The notes under the pieces are model-generated. The model was given only the letters and a program-made list of their open reading frames with translations. It was not told the origin of the DNA and did no database searches. Of a DNA stretch of 64,000 bases, positions 1 to 10,793 are shown piece by piece; the stretch's first letter is position 1, and every line of letters begins with the position of its first letter. The translations under genes and the position numbers were made by a program. Origin of the DNA: Blastobasis lacticolella. Taxonomy: Eukaryota > Arthropoda > Insecta > Lepidoptera > Blastobasidae. The DNA is taken from the NCBI GenBank assembly GCA_905147135.1, contig LR990054.1, positions 14,359,001 to 14,423,000 on the forward strand. The letters are read 5' to 3'.

Positions 1-1488
1 TAATAGAGGATTTTCAGTGTCTTCAGATTTTCATTTTTCATGCTGCACGGCTAGCACAAATGTTACGCGCGGGACAAGGGAGAACAGGCGCTTCTTAGAT
101 AGTTACTACTTTCTCTTTTATTTTAATATTGAGAGAAGGATACGTCAGCGACGGACGAGCTGACAGCGCACCTGATGAAAAGCAGTAACTGATACCCAAA
201 AATACATTGTACTGGCTACTTCTAAAAAACATGTAAAGAAAATGGCTGTTTATTATACAAAATAAAACCCTTCAAAATGTTCATCTCATTTATTCACGTA
301 TTCAAGAGAAATATAAACAACAGTTGTTCATAACACCTTATTCGTAAAATACTGATAGTAAAATTATAAAACCTAAGAATTAGTAAAATAATAAAACAAA
401 TCTATATGTCGGTAACACGAATCTTACCAATAAATCGACATAAACATTTACCTATGAAATAGATTCAAATAAAAATTTGCGAATATATTAACCTGAAAGA
501 CACGATTTAATATTTACAATTAGGCCATCTAAATTGTAAGAAATACTATTATCTCCAAATGTTAGATGTCTATTACCTAATAATTATAAGGTGACTATTA
601 ATAATTACTATTTACGCTTAAAATATTCTATGACTCATATGTTCTATTCCGACACATGGAAAAGAAAATAGAATATTATATTATATACAATTACATTTTG
701 TTATTATCAAGCATAATTGTACACTGCTCTATATATAGTTGTAAAGAAATCCATGTTAAAAGTTATCATTTTATAGTACATGGTCCTATTATATAGGTAT
801 GCATACTTATTTATGCTGCCAGATATTTCAAAGAAATTCTCTTCCTACCAGCATTTATTAAATATCAGTCGTTGACATAATCTTTAGCTAAAATAAAAGT
901 ATGCAAGTGCTTTATTAACCTCAAAAATCACTTTTCTTCCTCAAGTAATAAGTCCAATCCGTCTTATTTTTTAAACAACGTCAAGTCATTTTAAGCTGTG
1001 TAGCGTTTCATTAAATCTTTAACAAAGCTGGATACAATTCACATAATATACTTGAGGCTTGTATGATGTTATTCTCAGATCAAATAAGATCTTATGTATG
1101 CATAAATTGATCCGCTAATAGACTGACTTGTGGCCAAAAATGGAACATCTCAATCTTCGTATTGCAAGCATGTTTTCATTGTGACCGAAATATTATCAGC
1201 ATTTTAAAACTAAATAATTGTTACAGGCAAAGGTCTCTACTCGAATCAGTCGCTCATTTAGTGTCAGCGAGGGCTCAAGTACAGATCTCCATGGTATATC
1301 GTTTTAGTTAGGGAATAGGCCATGTTAAGAAGGGTTTTACGGTAGATATACATACAATTTATCCCACTGTGGAACATCCACGATGACCATGTAACATTTC
1401 TATATCGGCTGTTGAAATCGCTGAATAAACCACTGTCGTTCCGGGCCAACTGGTTATGTGTTCACTGTGACGTAAGGGGCAGATACAC
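1..1488. other. Left edge, AT-rich, no exon seen
   Basis: Should be intron or later part of the TSP1/TSPN gene. I saw no G-x-y collagen coding, no clear exon and no recognisable repeat. Confidence 0.5.
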
Positions 1489-1561
1489 CGGTCACTTGGC
1501 TGGAGCACTGTTTTTGCGCCTCACCCGCTCTTGGCACCAACACCAATTGTTCCAGGTCGCC
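1489..1561 (-). CDS. Exon 8: end of TSPN domain (donor uncertain)
   Basis: Minus-strand reading after TGGCGACAG gives GDLEQLVLVPRAGEAQKQC in phase with exon 7. This matches the usual last strand of TSPN domains, especially in collagens (GDIQQL... then an RAA-like stretch and Cys), so the match supports the exon despite a mediocre pyrimidine tract. The end is uncertain: ACCG|GTGTAT at 1489 is used here, but CGG|GTGAGG nearer the start or sites further on before the in-frame TAA are possible. I found no further exon between 1 and 1488. Confidence 0.65.
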
Positions 1562-2278
1562 CTGTCGCCAAAACAATTCAATTTCATAAAATTGTTCAAG
1601 GTATTAGTCTATTTGGATCGGCATATTCGTTGGCTGCGGGATGGGTACGTACTGGGTAATAATAGGTATATATTTTACGGGTTTTTATCGCGTAGGTACC
1701 TTGGGTAACGAGCCTGATATTAGCCGTAAAATATATTATGAAATGTCTAATAATGACCGCAATATTTTACAACATTGCACAATTAGGATGTCAGTGTTGA
1801 TAAAAGAAGACGAATCTTAAAAATAATTTCGATTCAGATCGTTGATATTTATTTTTAACTCCATTTGTATTTGTATTATTAAACATATTTTGATCGTTAT
1901 TAATAACAATAAAAGATGATGATGATGATCTTGTAAGTTCCTACACTACATTCCTAAAGTGAAAGCTACGCATAATAGGACACAAAAACACAGAAATGTT
2001 TAGCTAAACGCGAACATTCGATCCAGAAATCCGCGCACCTATTTCGCAAATGGCACGGCGTAGGCAGATCAACAGTCCCAGGGAATATTCGATCATAACA
2101 AAACACGCATAAATCCGCTTTTCGATTACCGACCACGCACTCCTAAACCGAAATACTAAATCGTAAATGAAAACAATGACCGTAAACTTGTATTGAAAAT
2201 GTATAAAGCCGGGGTGGCCTACATAAATATTTGGCATCCCTTTCGGGTACGGTGATTTTATTTAATACAACCACTTAC

Positions 2279-2402
2279 CGAAAAGAGATAGCCTATAATG
2301 AGGTCAGCATCCCTGGGAGTGTCCAGAGCGTCTTTTTCAAGGACGTCGGTCCTCAGCCACCGGCAGTCGACGTAAGCACGGACGGTGTTGTCATCGTGCA
2401 CG
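2279..2402 (-). CDS. Exon 7: TSPN domain, YVDC strand
   Basis: The acceptor is TTCCAACAG|C and the donor TTTTCG|GTAAGT. The first nt completes the Ser codon from exon 6, giving HHIAISVHDDNTVRAYVDC across the junction, the classic TSPN signature (WHxIALSV...LYVDC). It encodes residues 342-382 and ends in phase 0 after DLIIGYLFS. The Cys at 354 normally pairs with the Cys at the end of the domain, found in exon 8. Confidence 0.9.
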
Positions 2403-2523
2403 CTGTTGGAAACACACACGTATTAACACTATTATAATGGTTATTATTGCCTGTAGGTACTAGTATAGTTAGGACCATTCAAACTTAAAAGTTGTTTTCT
2501 TTAAGTGAAGAGGAGCGTGAAGT

Positions 2524-2819
2524 TCTTGGTGTTAATGTCCTGGTTGTGCTTTGGCGCATGAGGACGCGGGGCCGCCTTGACCATGATCCAGGGTTTGGCA
2601 GATCAGATAATTACAGTGGAGCGACTATCATCTAACCTCCGTCGCCAGTATGTGTAAGTTTCATCACGATGTTTTCCCTCACCGTAAGAGTATTTGGTAA
2701 TACTGAACTAATGTAAATAACTCGAGTTCGAGTCACTGGTACATAGCCGCAGTGCAATTCGAACCCGGTACCCCTCGCTTACAAGCTGGAACCCATAATC
2801 ACTCGGCCACCGACGCTCT
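2524..2819 (-). repeat. SINE-S copy 1
   Basis: About 295 bp. The head (right end) has tRNA-like box B 'ttcgaacccggtacc' (inverted) and box A 'actcggccaccgacgc' (inverted), like tRNA-Ser with TGGCCGAGTGG. The body contains catgatccagg; the end reads gttaatgtcc (inverted gggacattaacgcc). Lies in intron 6. Confidence 0.82.
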
Positions 2820-3813
2820 AACGACGAAAGCTTCGCTCAAAGCCCAAACTCAAGCTTCGTAGCATAATCAAAAGCCCGTCACAACCCACTATTAAACTTT
2901 AGCCCATTCATCCATATTAGGCTTTGACAATTATGTCTTATATCTACACAAATAGCATTGTAAGATACAGTCGTTCAATAGCGGAAGCCTGATACGACCC
3001 AGGGAGGACTATAATGTCTAAAATTAAAATCTAAACGAGTTTGATATTTCGAGACGACGAATTCGTAGTTATCAATCAGAGGCTTATACGTCAGTCCCCT
3101 GCTTAGAGAAGCTACACAAACGATCCTTAATAACTACATAGCAGAAGATCGCCACGGATGGGTTTCGTGCTCGGAGAATGCGTTAATCCTTTAATCTCTA
3201 TCGATTAATAGCAGTTGCCATAGACACGAGCCAGGGCCCTTGGATGGCTTGTAACGGCGACGTCAGAGATTACTCACAGGGTAAGATGAACGGTAACAAT
3301 GTAATAAAATGGAGACTCACGGAAATGCTGTCTTAAATTTTAAATGCTATAGCCCTCTGGCTTTGAATAGGAATAAAGTCTCTCGTGATTTACTCTATTT
3401 ATTGGTGAAATAAATACCCAAAATGTAAAATTCGTCGCACACGCATAAACCGGACGATAAAAACTTTCGATCTCGCTGATAAGGAGCGACTGCAGAAGAG
3501 AAGGGGCCAGAGCCATAGGAAGTCATATAGTGCGTAGTCAAAAAGAGCCACCGTCAAGTAAGCGTGAGCGACTCATCTGGTCTGGTAACCCAACCTAAAA
3601 AAACTGCAACCACCTTTAAGGATGACTCTCGCTACATTGAGCTCGGCCACAGCATGGTTAAATATTATGTCATATATTTAGTATGGACATTGGACACGCT
3701 CATACTATACCAAGGGGCAACCGAGTAGCAGCCGAGCAATGAGCTCTTGCTGCGGTACCTATAACATGTCTGTGTCCACATATATATGGGATATTAGCTG
3801 ACAGTGCTACGAC

Positions 3814-3862
3814 CGAGCTACGGTCGAGACTCAACTCGGACTCGGCTCGGATCCGGCTCGGT
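3814..3862 (+). repeat. CTCGG-rich short array
   Basis: Repeated actcgg / gctcgg / ggctcgg units in intron 6; more scattered cgagcc units follow to ~4010. Confidence 0.6.
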
Positions 3863-4817
3863 GCATCGTGAGTTATACTTAAGGCTGGTTGCCGAACTTT
3901 TGGTTCGATCCGAGCCAAACCGAATGGTCGACGATCTTTCTCTACCTAATAGAGAGCAAGGGTGAGAATCAAACTAATCGAGCCGGGTAAACAAACTGTG
4001 CCGAACCGGTCTAAATTGTCACCAATCTACGCCACATAGAACGGTTAATCAAATAATAATACAACCTCACTCAAACACTTTCTTGAATAAACTTACTGAC
4101 TGCAACTCATATAAAATAAGCAATTTGCAGTAAATCTTTTCAAACTGAAAGTCGTTCTGTTGAACTGTTTCATTTCACAAATGACGTAACAAATTTTAAA
4201 AATCTCGCAAAAATATAAAAGCGAAATAGAGAAAAATAATAGCAACGGAGCGCGAAGATTAATGTTTTCATAATTTACCAAGAGAAAAATATTCTACCGT
4301 ATATTTTCTGGGCCATGCGTTTTGGTTTTAACGGCCCTAATATTACTTTCAAGTATAGCAGTAATCCCATAATACTTAAATTAAATGTCTGCAACAGTTA
4401 ATTTTCGCTTGCTGCCGTCAATGTCCTGTTTTACTTTTAAATTAAATTTTCTGTCGTAAGAGTTTCATAATGGAGGGGTGATACTCGAGATAAGGTGACG
4501 TTTAATCTTTTCTAAATTCATTTAGCGGAATAAAGAGGATCCGAGCGTGACATTGTTTGATGAAATCTCGTCAGGGAGTAACGCGTTCAGCAATCTTCGT
4601 CCTATCCGTTGAGTGGCTGAACCAATTTGCTCTGTGAATGTTAAAACGTGGAGCGTATGGCTTTTAATATAGTTTGAATTATCGCTGATGAGATTTTATC
4701 AAACGCTGGTAGGGGTACACTGAAGCAAAAATATAACTAAATCTTATAATGTATAGACGTGCAAGCATGAGCATGTATCAACAGCATTCTCATCGAAATC
4801 AAATTATTTTCAATACA

Positions 4818-4884
4818 GCAATCCAACCCGCCTGCTAAACGTGGAGACTCAAGTCCAATACTGGACTGTTGTCGGCTCTTGATA
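4818..4884 (+). repeat. rep-C fragments (4818, also 24716, 42718, 54517)
   Basis: 4818-4884 keeps atccaacccgcctgctaaac and a diverged end. Other partial copies lie at about 24716-24830 (degenerate), 42718-42790 (5' part) and 54517-54580 (5' part). Confidence 0.55.
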
Positions 4885-5083
4885 TGCAAGTTATAAAGAA
4901 GTGCTCGGAAATTCAACATCTGCGCTGCCATTAAGCTGACTATATTAACCTAATAGCTCAATAGTTGGTCTGGCATTAGGCCACCCATCTTCCATTCTCT
5001 CACTACTCGTAGATCTTTGTGCCTAGTCTATATATAAATAATAACGAAGCCCTAATTAACACAGATATTGGCGTCAAATACTG

Positions 5084-5178
5084 CACATCTGCACAAACAT
5101 CGGCTAGCTCGGCATTTTCGTCTGCCACATGCTTGCGAGAGAAATGCGATGTGCACAAACATGGGCAATATTTACAGC
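5084..5178 (+). repeat. Dispersed ~95-bp unit (also 6246-6343)
   Basis: Both copies share acatctgcacaaacatcggc, 'ttttcgtctg', 'cacatg' and 'tgggcaata'. The second interrupts one of the exon 6-end copies. Confidence 0.75.
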
Positions 5179-5739
5179 CTTGTAGCATAGGTACTATATA
5201 TTCCTCAACATAAACATTGCTTTATTTGCATTTACTCCTATTTCGAAGAACTCCTGAACCACTCCTAAAATTAAATTTTACTTTTTGCGAAACGAAACTA
5301 TTTCTCTCTCCGAGTGATGAATATGAACCTCACATGAACAGACAGCTTTATAGAGCGAGTTATGTTCAAGTTATTCCCGAAATGGCGTACCTAGCTACCG
5401 TTTGCTCATCAAGTATATTCTCTACAAGAATTTATTTTGTTTTCGAGATATTTGCCGGGGATGGATTCAGGACCCACTCGTAACGTGGAATAATAAATTT
5501 AATAGAACGAGCGCACACACGGATTTATTACTGCGCCCGTAAAAGCATATGGCGTGGAAAAAAATACAATAGCATCTAAATGTGGAAAACTGTTTCCACT
5601 GGAGCTCAAGGCTTCGGTGCACCGAAAGCAGGTCAAAGACATCGTTGTTTGTGTGCCCCCAAGCGTGTACTGAATAACTCAACTGAACAAAGTGTTGTCT
5701 TTCTACTGCAACCACCAATCGGCACGAACCGCTTTACAA

Positions 5740-5915
5740 GGGGCATGGTCAAGTGGCGTGACAAAAATAGGCTTTATCCACGTTTGATCAAAGTCCATAA
5801 CTGTCTCTGTGTGGGGTGAAAGAAAGGACGTCATATCACTTGACGGAGTGTGGGGTAAAATGGGCGGGTTAAACCTATTTTTGACGATTGTCAAACGGCA
5901 TGAAGGTAAGTGGCC
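5740..5915. mobile_element. MITE-like element, copy 1
   Basis: Left arm ggtcaagtggcgtgacaaaa, right arm with cctatttttgacg and tcaaacggcatg; the interior block cacttgacggagtgtggggt is shared with the 52.6-kb copy. More diverged than that copy. Confidence 0.7.
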
Positions 5916-6059
5916 AGCTTAATGCACGAATTAACGCTAGTTGCCAGTAGGCTGTCCCTGAGCAGGCCACGCAAAGTAAAGTTTCAAAGTAATTGATACT
6001 AATGTAGTGCAGGTGGACGAAGGTTAGAAAAACTTTCTACCTGTGAGATGATGACCTTC

Positions 6060-6420
6060 AACCAACTAAAAACCTATCTGACAGCATTACGATGCCACCA
6101 CAAATCATAGAGGCACAGCGAGGGCACCTAATAAACCCTAATAGCAATATGATGACAACAGAAACCGCAGACCGGCACAGCGATGGGCCCTAAGAAATAT
6201 CACACCTACCTGATAGCAATATGATGCCAGCGGAAGTCGTGACGTAACATCTGCACAAACATCGGCTACCTTTGCTTTTTCGTCTGTCACATGATTGTGA
6301 GAGTAAATACGAAGCCGAAACTAGCCGATGGGCAATATACAGAAGACCCTAAAAAACATCACACCTACCTGATAGCAATATGATGCCAGCGAAACTCGTA
6401 GAGCGGCACCGCCAGGGGCC
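6060..6420 (-). repeat. Degenerate tandem copies of the exon 6 3' end with splice donor
   Basis: Four copies of the last ~45 nt of exon 6 plus ~20 nt of intron lie in intron 6, at about 6072-6123, 6137-6190, 6205-6243 and 6367-6413. On the minus strand the better ones read CATCATATTGCTATCAG followed by GTAGGT, so they keep a good donor. The 6205 copy is cut short by a ~98-bp unit (6246-6343) also found at 5084-5178. No acceptor is visible for these copies, so they are probably not exons. Confidence 0.75.
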
Positions 6421-6482
6421 CTAATAAACTTGTCTAAATCTAAATGTCTAGATAATGCTCCTCTAACCAATTAAAAACCCAC

Positions 6483-6667
6483 CTGATAGCAATATGATGC
6501 CAGCGGAAGTCGTAGAGCGGCACCGCGAGGTAGATGGAGCGGCTGGCACCCGCGCCGGCGTGCACCAGCCGCGCGGCGCCGCGCCCCGCCAGCTCCAGCG
6601 AGAGGAACGACCCGGTGCGGCGCCGCGAGCGCAGCGAGAACAGCGTGCCTTGCCCGTAGCCGCCGCT
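6483..6667 (-). CDS. Exon 6: central TSPN/LamG-like domain
   Basis: The acceptor is TTTCACCCAG|AGC and the donor ATCAG|GTGGGT. It starts in phase 0 and ends with two nt that make Ser with exon 7. It encodes residues 280-340, including GTLFSLRSRR, FLSLEL and the hallmark RWHHIAI strand. GC content is very high. Its last ~45 nt recur several times in the next intron (6060-6415). On the acceptor side, an RTE-1 remnant begins only ~35 bp upstream. Confidence 0.9.
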
Positions 6668-6702
6668 CTGGGTGAAATATATGGGTTTTGTTAGTCGCTG
6701 AT

Positions 6703-6798
6703 GTAGTGAAGACCGACGACCTGGTAAATATCACAGGTAACAGCTGGATGCGGAAGGTACAGAACCGGCCTTTGTGGAGATCTCTGGGGGAGGTCTAT
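6703..6798 (+). pseudogene. RTE-1 3' fragment next to the exon 6 acceptor
   Basis: It reads TDDLVNITGNSWMRKVQNRPLWRSLGEVY, matching the RTE-1 C terminus. It lacks the ATG tail and is joined directly to 5S-like sequence on its right. It lies within ~35 bp of the exon 6 3' splice site. Confidence 0.8.
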
Positions 6799-6800
6799 GT

Positions 6801-7200
6801 TTTTCGGCGCGTAGTGAAGCGGCATTGGTATAGTGGCAGCATGCTTGCGAGACCAAGGTTAAGCAACGCAGGTAGGGGAACTGGATGGCTGACCGTTGCG
6901 TACTGTGAGGATAGTCGAGTTTTAGCACCAAGACTAGCTCGCTACTTGTTAGGTATGTTTCCTATTACCAGTGGCGAAGCGAGGTCCACCAATGCCTTCG
7001 GCTGGGGACTCTGAGACTATTTGAACAGACTCGGGAGCCGATTGGAACCCCGACGTTATTTGTGGATGTAGGATGCCCTCTAGCCAGGTGGAGTGAGTAT
7101 TGACGAAATGCTTTTCGTAGACACTGGATATGGCAAGCCGAGGACAGTGCATTCCTGCATGTACAGCACTAGACTAAAATAGCCTGATGATAATGATGAA
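6801..7200 (+). repeat. Candidate 5S rRNA-derived SINE
   Basis: 6850-6905 resembles the internal promoter half of 5S rRNA: ggttaagcaacg against the 5S ttaagcagcg, and ctggatggctgaccg against the 5S cttggatgggtgaccg. A unique body follows and it ends cctgatgataatgatga, an RTE-type tail. The arrangement (5S-like head, body, LINE-type tail) fits a SINE3-like element. The 5' boundary is not exact. Confidence 0.5.
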
Positions 7201-7993
7201 ACGTATATTAGCCCATGGATGCAGGTGAGGTCACAAATCTTATTGTTCATTGCGTTATTACCTACAAAATAATTTAATAAGTAGAATACCTAGTGCAAAA
7301 TATAAATTATAAGTTCTTACACAGAAAACAGAGACTGTCTTACGAAATATTTAATGACAGAATTGTCGACAGCCTCCACCATTTCTAAGAATAGTCAGTC
7401 ACCTGAAGTTAGCTTATTTGAAAATTTCCAATACCTACCTATTGTACTTTAACACAAAATTGCTGAGAAGTTTGTATTAAAGGGTTGAAGGTACGAGTTC
7501 TGATTGCTTTCTGAGAAGAAAAGCCTATTGGACTTATTGAAATTACTTAAAATTGTGTTTGGCCCATCCAAAATACACGAAACAAACAAAGCTGAAATAT
7601 ACACGAATTGAATGACAAATATTCCATTATGTAGGTCTTTAATTTGCTACGTGTTCATAATCAAAGTGGGGTTTAAGATTTTCTTATAACGCTACTATTT
7701 AATAAATTTAGTACAACGTTATTTTGGTGAGTAATTACTCTATGTTCCAAGAATGTTAACGTCATATTTTGGATTCTGACTTTAAGTATAGATTTTCAAC
7801 AGACAAAACCAAGTACAGCTCTACCCATTACATGTTTTAGTTATAGATAGCCGAATGTTTCAGTTTAAAAATGAAATTTAAATTTTCAATGAACATCAGA
7901 CATTTAAAAGAAAACTTTTAGTCCAACTACGTATAGAAATAGCATTATCATTCTTCCTTAAAACAGCTTAAACAAACCATCCAAGAGCCTTAC
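7201..7993. other. Intron 5 remainder
   Basis: AT-rich; nothing recognised between the candidate 5S-SINE and exon 5. Confidence 0.5.
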
Positions 7994-8196
7994 CTCCGGC
8001 CTCAGTCTCAGCGAGATGAACAGCGTGAATTCTCTCGGGAATGTTTTCCCCGCGGCGAAGAGCTCCGAGGAAGCTATCCATATGTAGGAGTTAGGTTTCA
8101 GGCTGAACGCGTGCGGCCGGTCCGGAACGGGGCCCCAGCGCGCCTGCGCAGGATGGAAGTTTCTTCTGGCACCGGGCGCCAAGGGGTTTATCGTCC
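7994..8196 (-). CDS. Exon 5: first part of TSPN/LamG-like domain
   Basis: The acceptor is TTTCACAG|GG and the donor CCGGAG|GTAAGG. Two nt at the start complete a Gly codon from the TSP1 exon; the end is phase 0. It encodes residues 213-279: a basic linker, then HAFSLKPNSYIWIASSELF and FPREFTLFISLRLRPE. These are the opening strands of thrombospondin-N-like laminin-G domains (the F-S-L-L-L-x-LR strand). Confidence 0.88.
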
Positions 8197-8509
8197 CTGT
8201 GAAATAATGCTGATGTAGTACTGAAGCGTAATCCTACCAATATTATAAATGGGGAAGTTTGTGAGGATGATTGTTGGAAGGTTGGTTACTCGTTCACGCA
8301 AAAAACATTTTGGAAAAATTTGCCTACAGTTATTCCGAAATGCAATGTGGTTCCAGTGGGAACGGGTCCGGATCGTAAAACCTAAATTTTACGCGCGGTA
8401 AAGTTAGTGACTTAAAAAGAAAGTACAAGAGAGACCCATTTTACATTTTGTGTTTGTTCTGAGGAACTTTGACGTCCTTCCTACATCTACATTTTATTAA
8501 AGCACATCA

Positions 8510-8805
8510 AACCATCCACAGGGAGTTTATCCACACACCTTACAACCTAGTTGGTCAAGAACTCTACGGTTCCAAAGGAATATTCTCCTACGTACACTAA
8601 GGAATGAGCTCCCTGGAGAGGTTTTCTCTGGAGAATATAACATGGAGATTTTCAAAAGAGGGGTGAACATATTTTTTTAACAGGGTTGGAAGCACGGGAA
8701 TTGTACCCCAGATATTACAAACGTCCATAGGCTGTCCATTTACTGCTTGCCATCAAGCAGGCCGCAAGCTTGTTTACCATCTTAGTCATATAAAAAAATA
8801 TCTAA
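8510..8805 (+). pseudogene. LINE-J 3' end (ORF2 tail and 3'UTR)
   Basis: It includes a conserved ORF2 tail with frame breaks (GMSSLERFS and FKRGVN-like text) and the 3'UTR motif ending in ataaaaaaa. Related 3'UTR pieces recur at 17575, 17830, 17925, 24577, 28020, 42040 and 57330. Confidence 0.65.
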
Positions 8806-9213
8806 AAGCCGTTAATTTTGTACTTATTAATCGTTAAAAAAAAAATAATAGAAAAAGAAACAAGGAATGAAAAAGGACGATAGATAGACGTCAAGAAAAA
8901 GAGTCAGGAAGAGAGTTAAAAAAGGTATTTAGCTTGTCTTTGAGAGACGTTATGATGTGTAGGTATGATCTGTCCAGACTGACTTGTCTTATTTTGTGAG
9001 CAAACAATACCCAAAATCACGACTTGCCGTATCAATAACACTACTTACATTGTGTATAGGTCTTGAATAATATAAGAAACACATATAATGTAAACTTCAA
9101 CAAATGCTGCTGCAAATTATCCATTTAAATAATTTTCATAACCAAGTAAGACAAGTCAGTTTGAACAGATTTTATGCGCTCAGTAATCACAGTATTAAAG
9201 AATCACTGTATCA

Positions 9214-9483
9214 AGTAGAGCTCGTCTAATCTAAAATGACGCGCCCCACTATCGCATTAACGCACACAAGCAAGTTTAAATAAGGACACAATACATATAC
9301 AAATGCCGTTGTAATTGGTCATTCAGTTGCCGATGAGACACCAACGTAGGAGCTCGCGTCGTTCGATTGGAGCAGTCGACGCTCCCACACAGATGAAATG
9401 TCGTTATTAATATTTGCACTCACACATCGAAATCAACTAACTAAGTAGTGGGGCGCGTCATTTTAGACTAGACGAGCTTTACT
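9214..9483. mobile_element. MITE-like element with ~36-bp TIRs
   Basis: Left TIR 9214-9250 and right TIR 9447-9483 are inverted copies with two mismatches (core gacgcgccccact / agtggggcgcgtc). The interior of ~195 bp has no ORF. A clear TSD was not found. Lies in intron 4. Confidence 0.82.
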
Positions 9484-10646
9484 AGCCTAAATAAAGATTA
9501 TGTATGTACAGCTGCGTGATCGCATACAGCCTTCTTCAATATGCAACGTCATGATCGTTTTAGTGGGGGCGCGAAAACGAAAAAAGCCTAGTTTGAATTT
9601 CCGGAAAAGATGCAAGTGTATTAACTTTTCTTTGCTTCATTGCAACCTTTTATCGTCAGATATCTTATCGAATGGATGAACTAAACTCTGACTTACACTT
9701 TAATCACCCAGTATTCGGCGACGCATAGAGCTTTTGGACAAGTCCTCCATTGTGCAAGTTTTATGACAAAACTTTGTAAAAAATATAAATTTATATAGGT
9801 AGACGAAGTTATATGTACGAGTATAAGCATGAAACGAGGTGTTCCAGGGATTGATCGACTGAGGTGATCGTCAAATGGTAATATAGGATACATTCAATGA
9901 ATATTTTAGTGATTCCTCTATAATATAGTATCAGTAGTTAGAGTACCTAAAGTAACGCTTTCACTAAAACGAGAAAAAAATGCATACACGAAAGAAAATA
10001 ATAATCCGTAACAACTTTATGTCCCTTCCCAACCTCCACGGCTAACCATAGCACCGAGTCACGATAGTTCGATTTCTTCCAGACAAATAAACTATAACTA
10101 ACTAGGAGCTGATAGTGGGAATTGCTCTCATTGTATCTCGTGTAATTTACCGATCCGATACCGTGCCGAGATTGGATCGTGACTAGCACGATGCTGGGGA
10201 TCGAACGGCCCCTTTTGGTAGATGTTTCGCGGACGTATTACAGAATCTGCCGAACAAACTGCCCTTAATTTTTTTTTGGCGGCATCATATGGATCACCTG
10301 ATGGAAACTTCCACTATCGTCCAGTACATCAGCAACAGGAGCGGGTGTCACTCCACATCTTGCAAGTTATGGTAAAGGCTTGTTGTAGGATGTTAATTAG
10401 GATTTATTTGTGACGGTATTTAATTATACTTGTGTGGCGCGTAAGCTGGCCGTACGTACTCGCCAGGCGGAAGGTGGCTGTGGCGTTCCTTCTTGACACA
10501 CTGTGGCTAAAAGCTGATGTACAAGGGCTCTCCTAGTGAGGGCAGCGTGTGGGTAGTGCTTTCTGAGAAGTTCAGGGACAGCGTTTTGGGCTTTATAAAT
10601 ATAAGCCTTATGGTTGTGGGTGTTTATCGAAAGGGTCGTGACCAAT

Positions 10647-10793
10647 TTGTTAAGCGCCTACGGTCCAAAGGTTGTTTGTAGCGACGCTAACAAGACGTTG
10701 TTATGGAAGCAAATCGAGGAACTACTACGTAGCATTTTGTTGTCGGAGGGTATTGTTGTGGGTGGCGATTTGAACGGTCGTGTGGGTGAGTAG
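10647..10793 (+). pseudogene. APE-type endonuclease fragment of a non-LTR element
   Basis: The frame reads LLSAYGPKVVCSDANKTLLW and later IVVGGDLNGRVGE, then stops. SAYGP and GDLN are conserved in apurinic-like endonuclease domains of RTE-related elements. Only this ~48-residue segment is recognisable and it is not continuous with RTE-1 at 12032. Confidence 0.78.

Larger units (their letters stand above)
2820..6060. other. Intron 6 remainder
   Basis: Apart from the CTCGG array, a rep-C fragment, the 95-bp unit and the 5740 MITE, nothing was recognised. Confidence 0.5.

Noticed and set aside
1412..1708. 98-residue plus-strand frame
   Set aside because: The minus strand here has a TSPN-ending exon in correct phase; the plus frame has no known motif.
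6494..7014. Plus-strand frames of 66 and 108 residues
   Set aside because: The first is the shadow of exon 6. The second reads through an RTE-1 fragment into 5S-like sequence.
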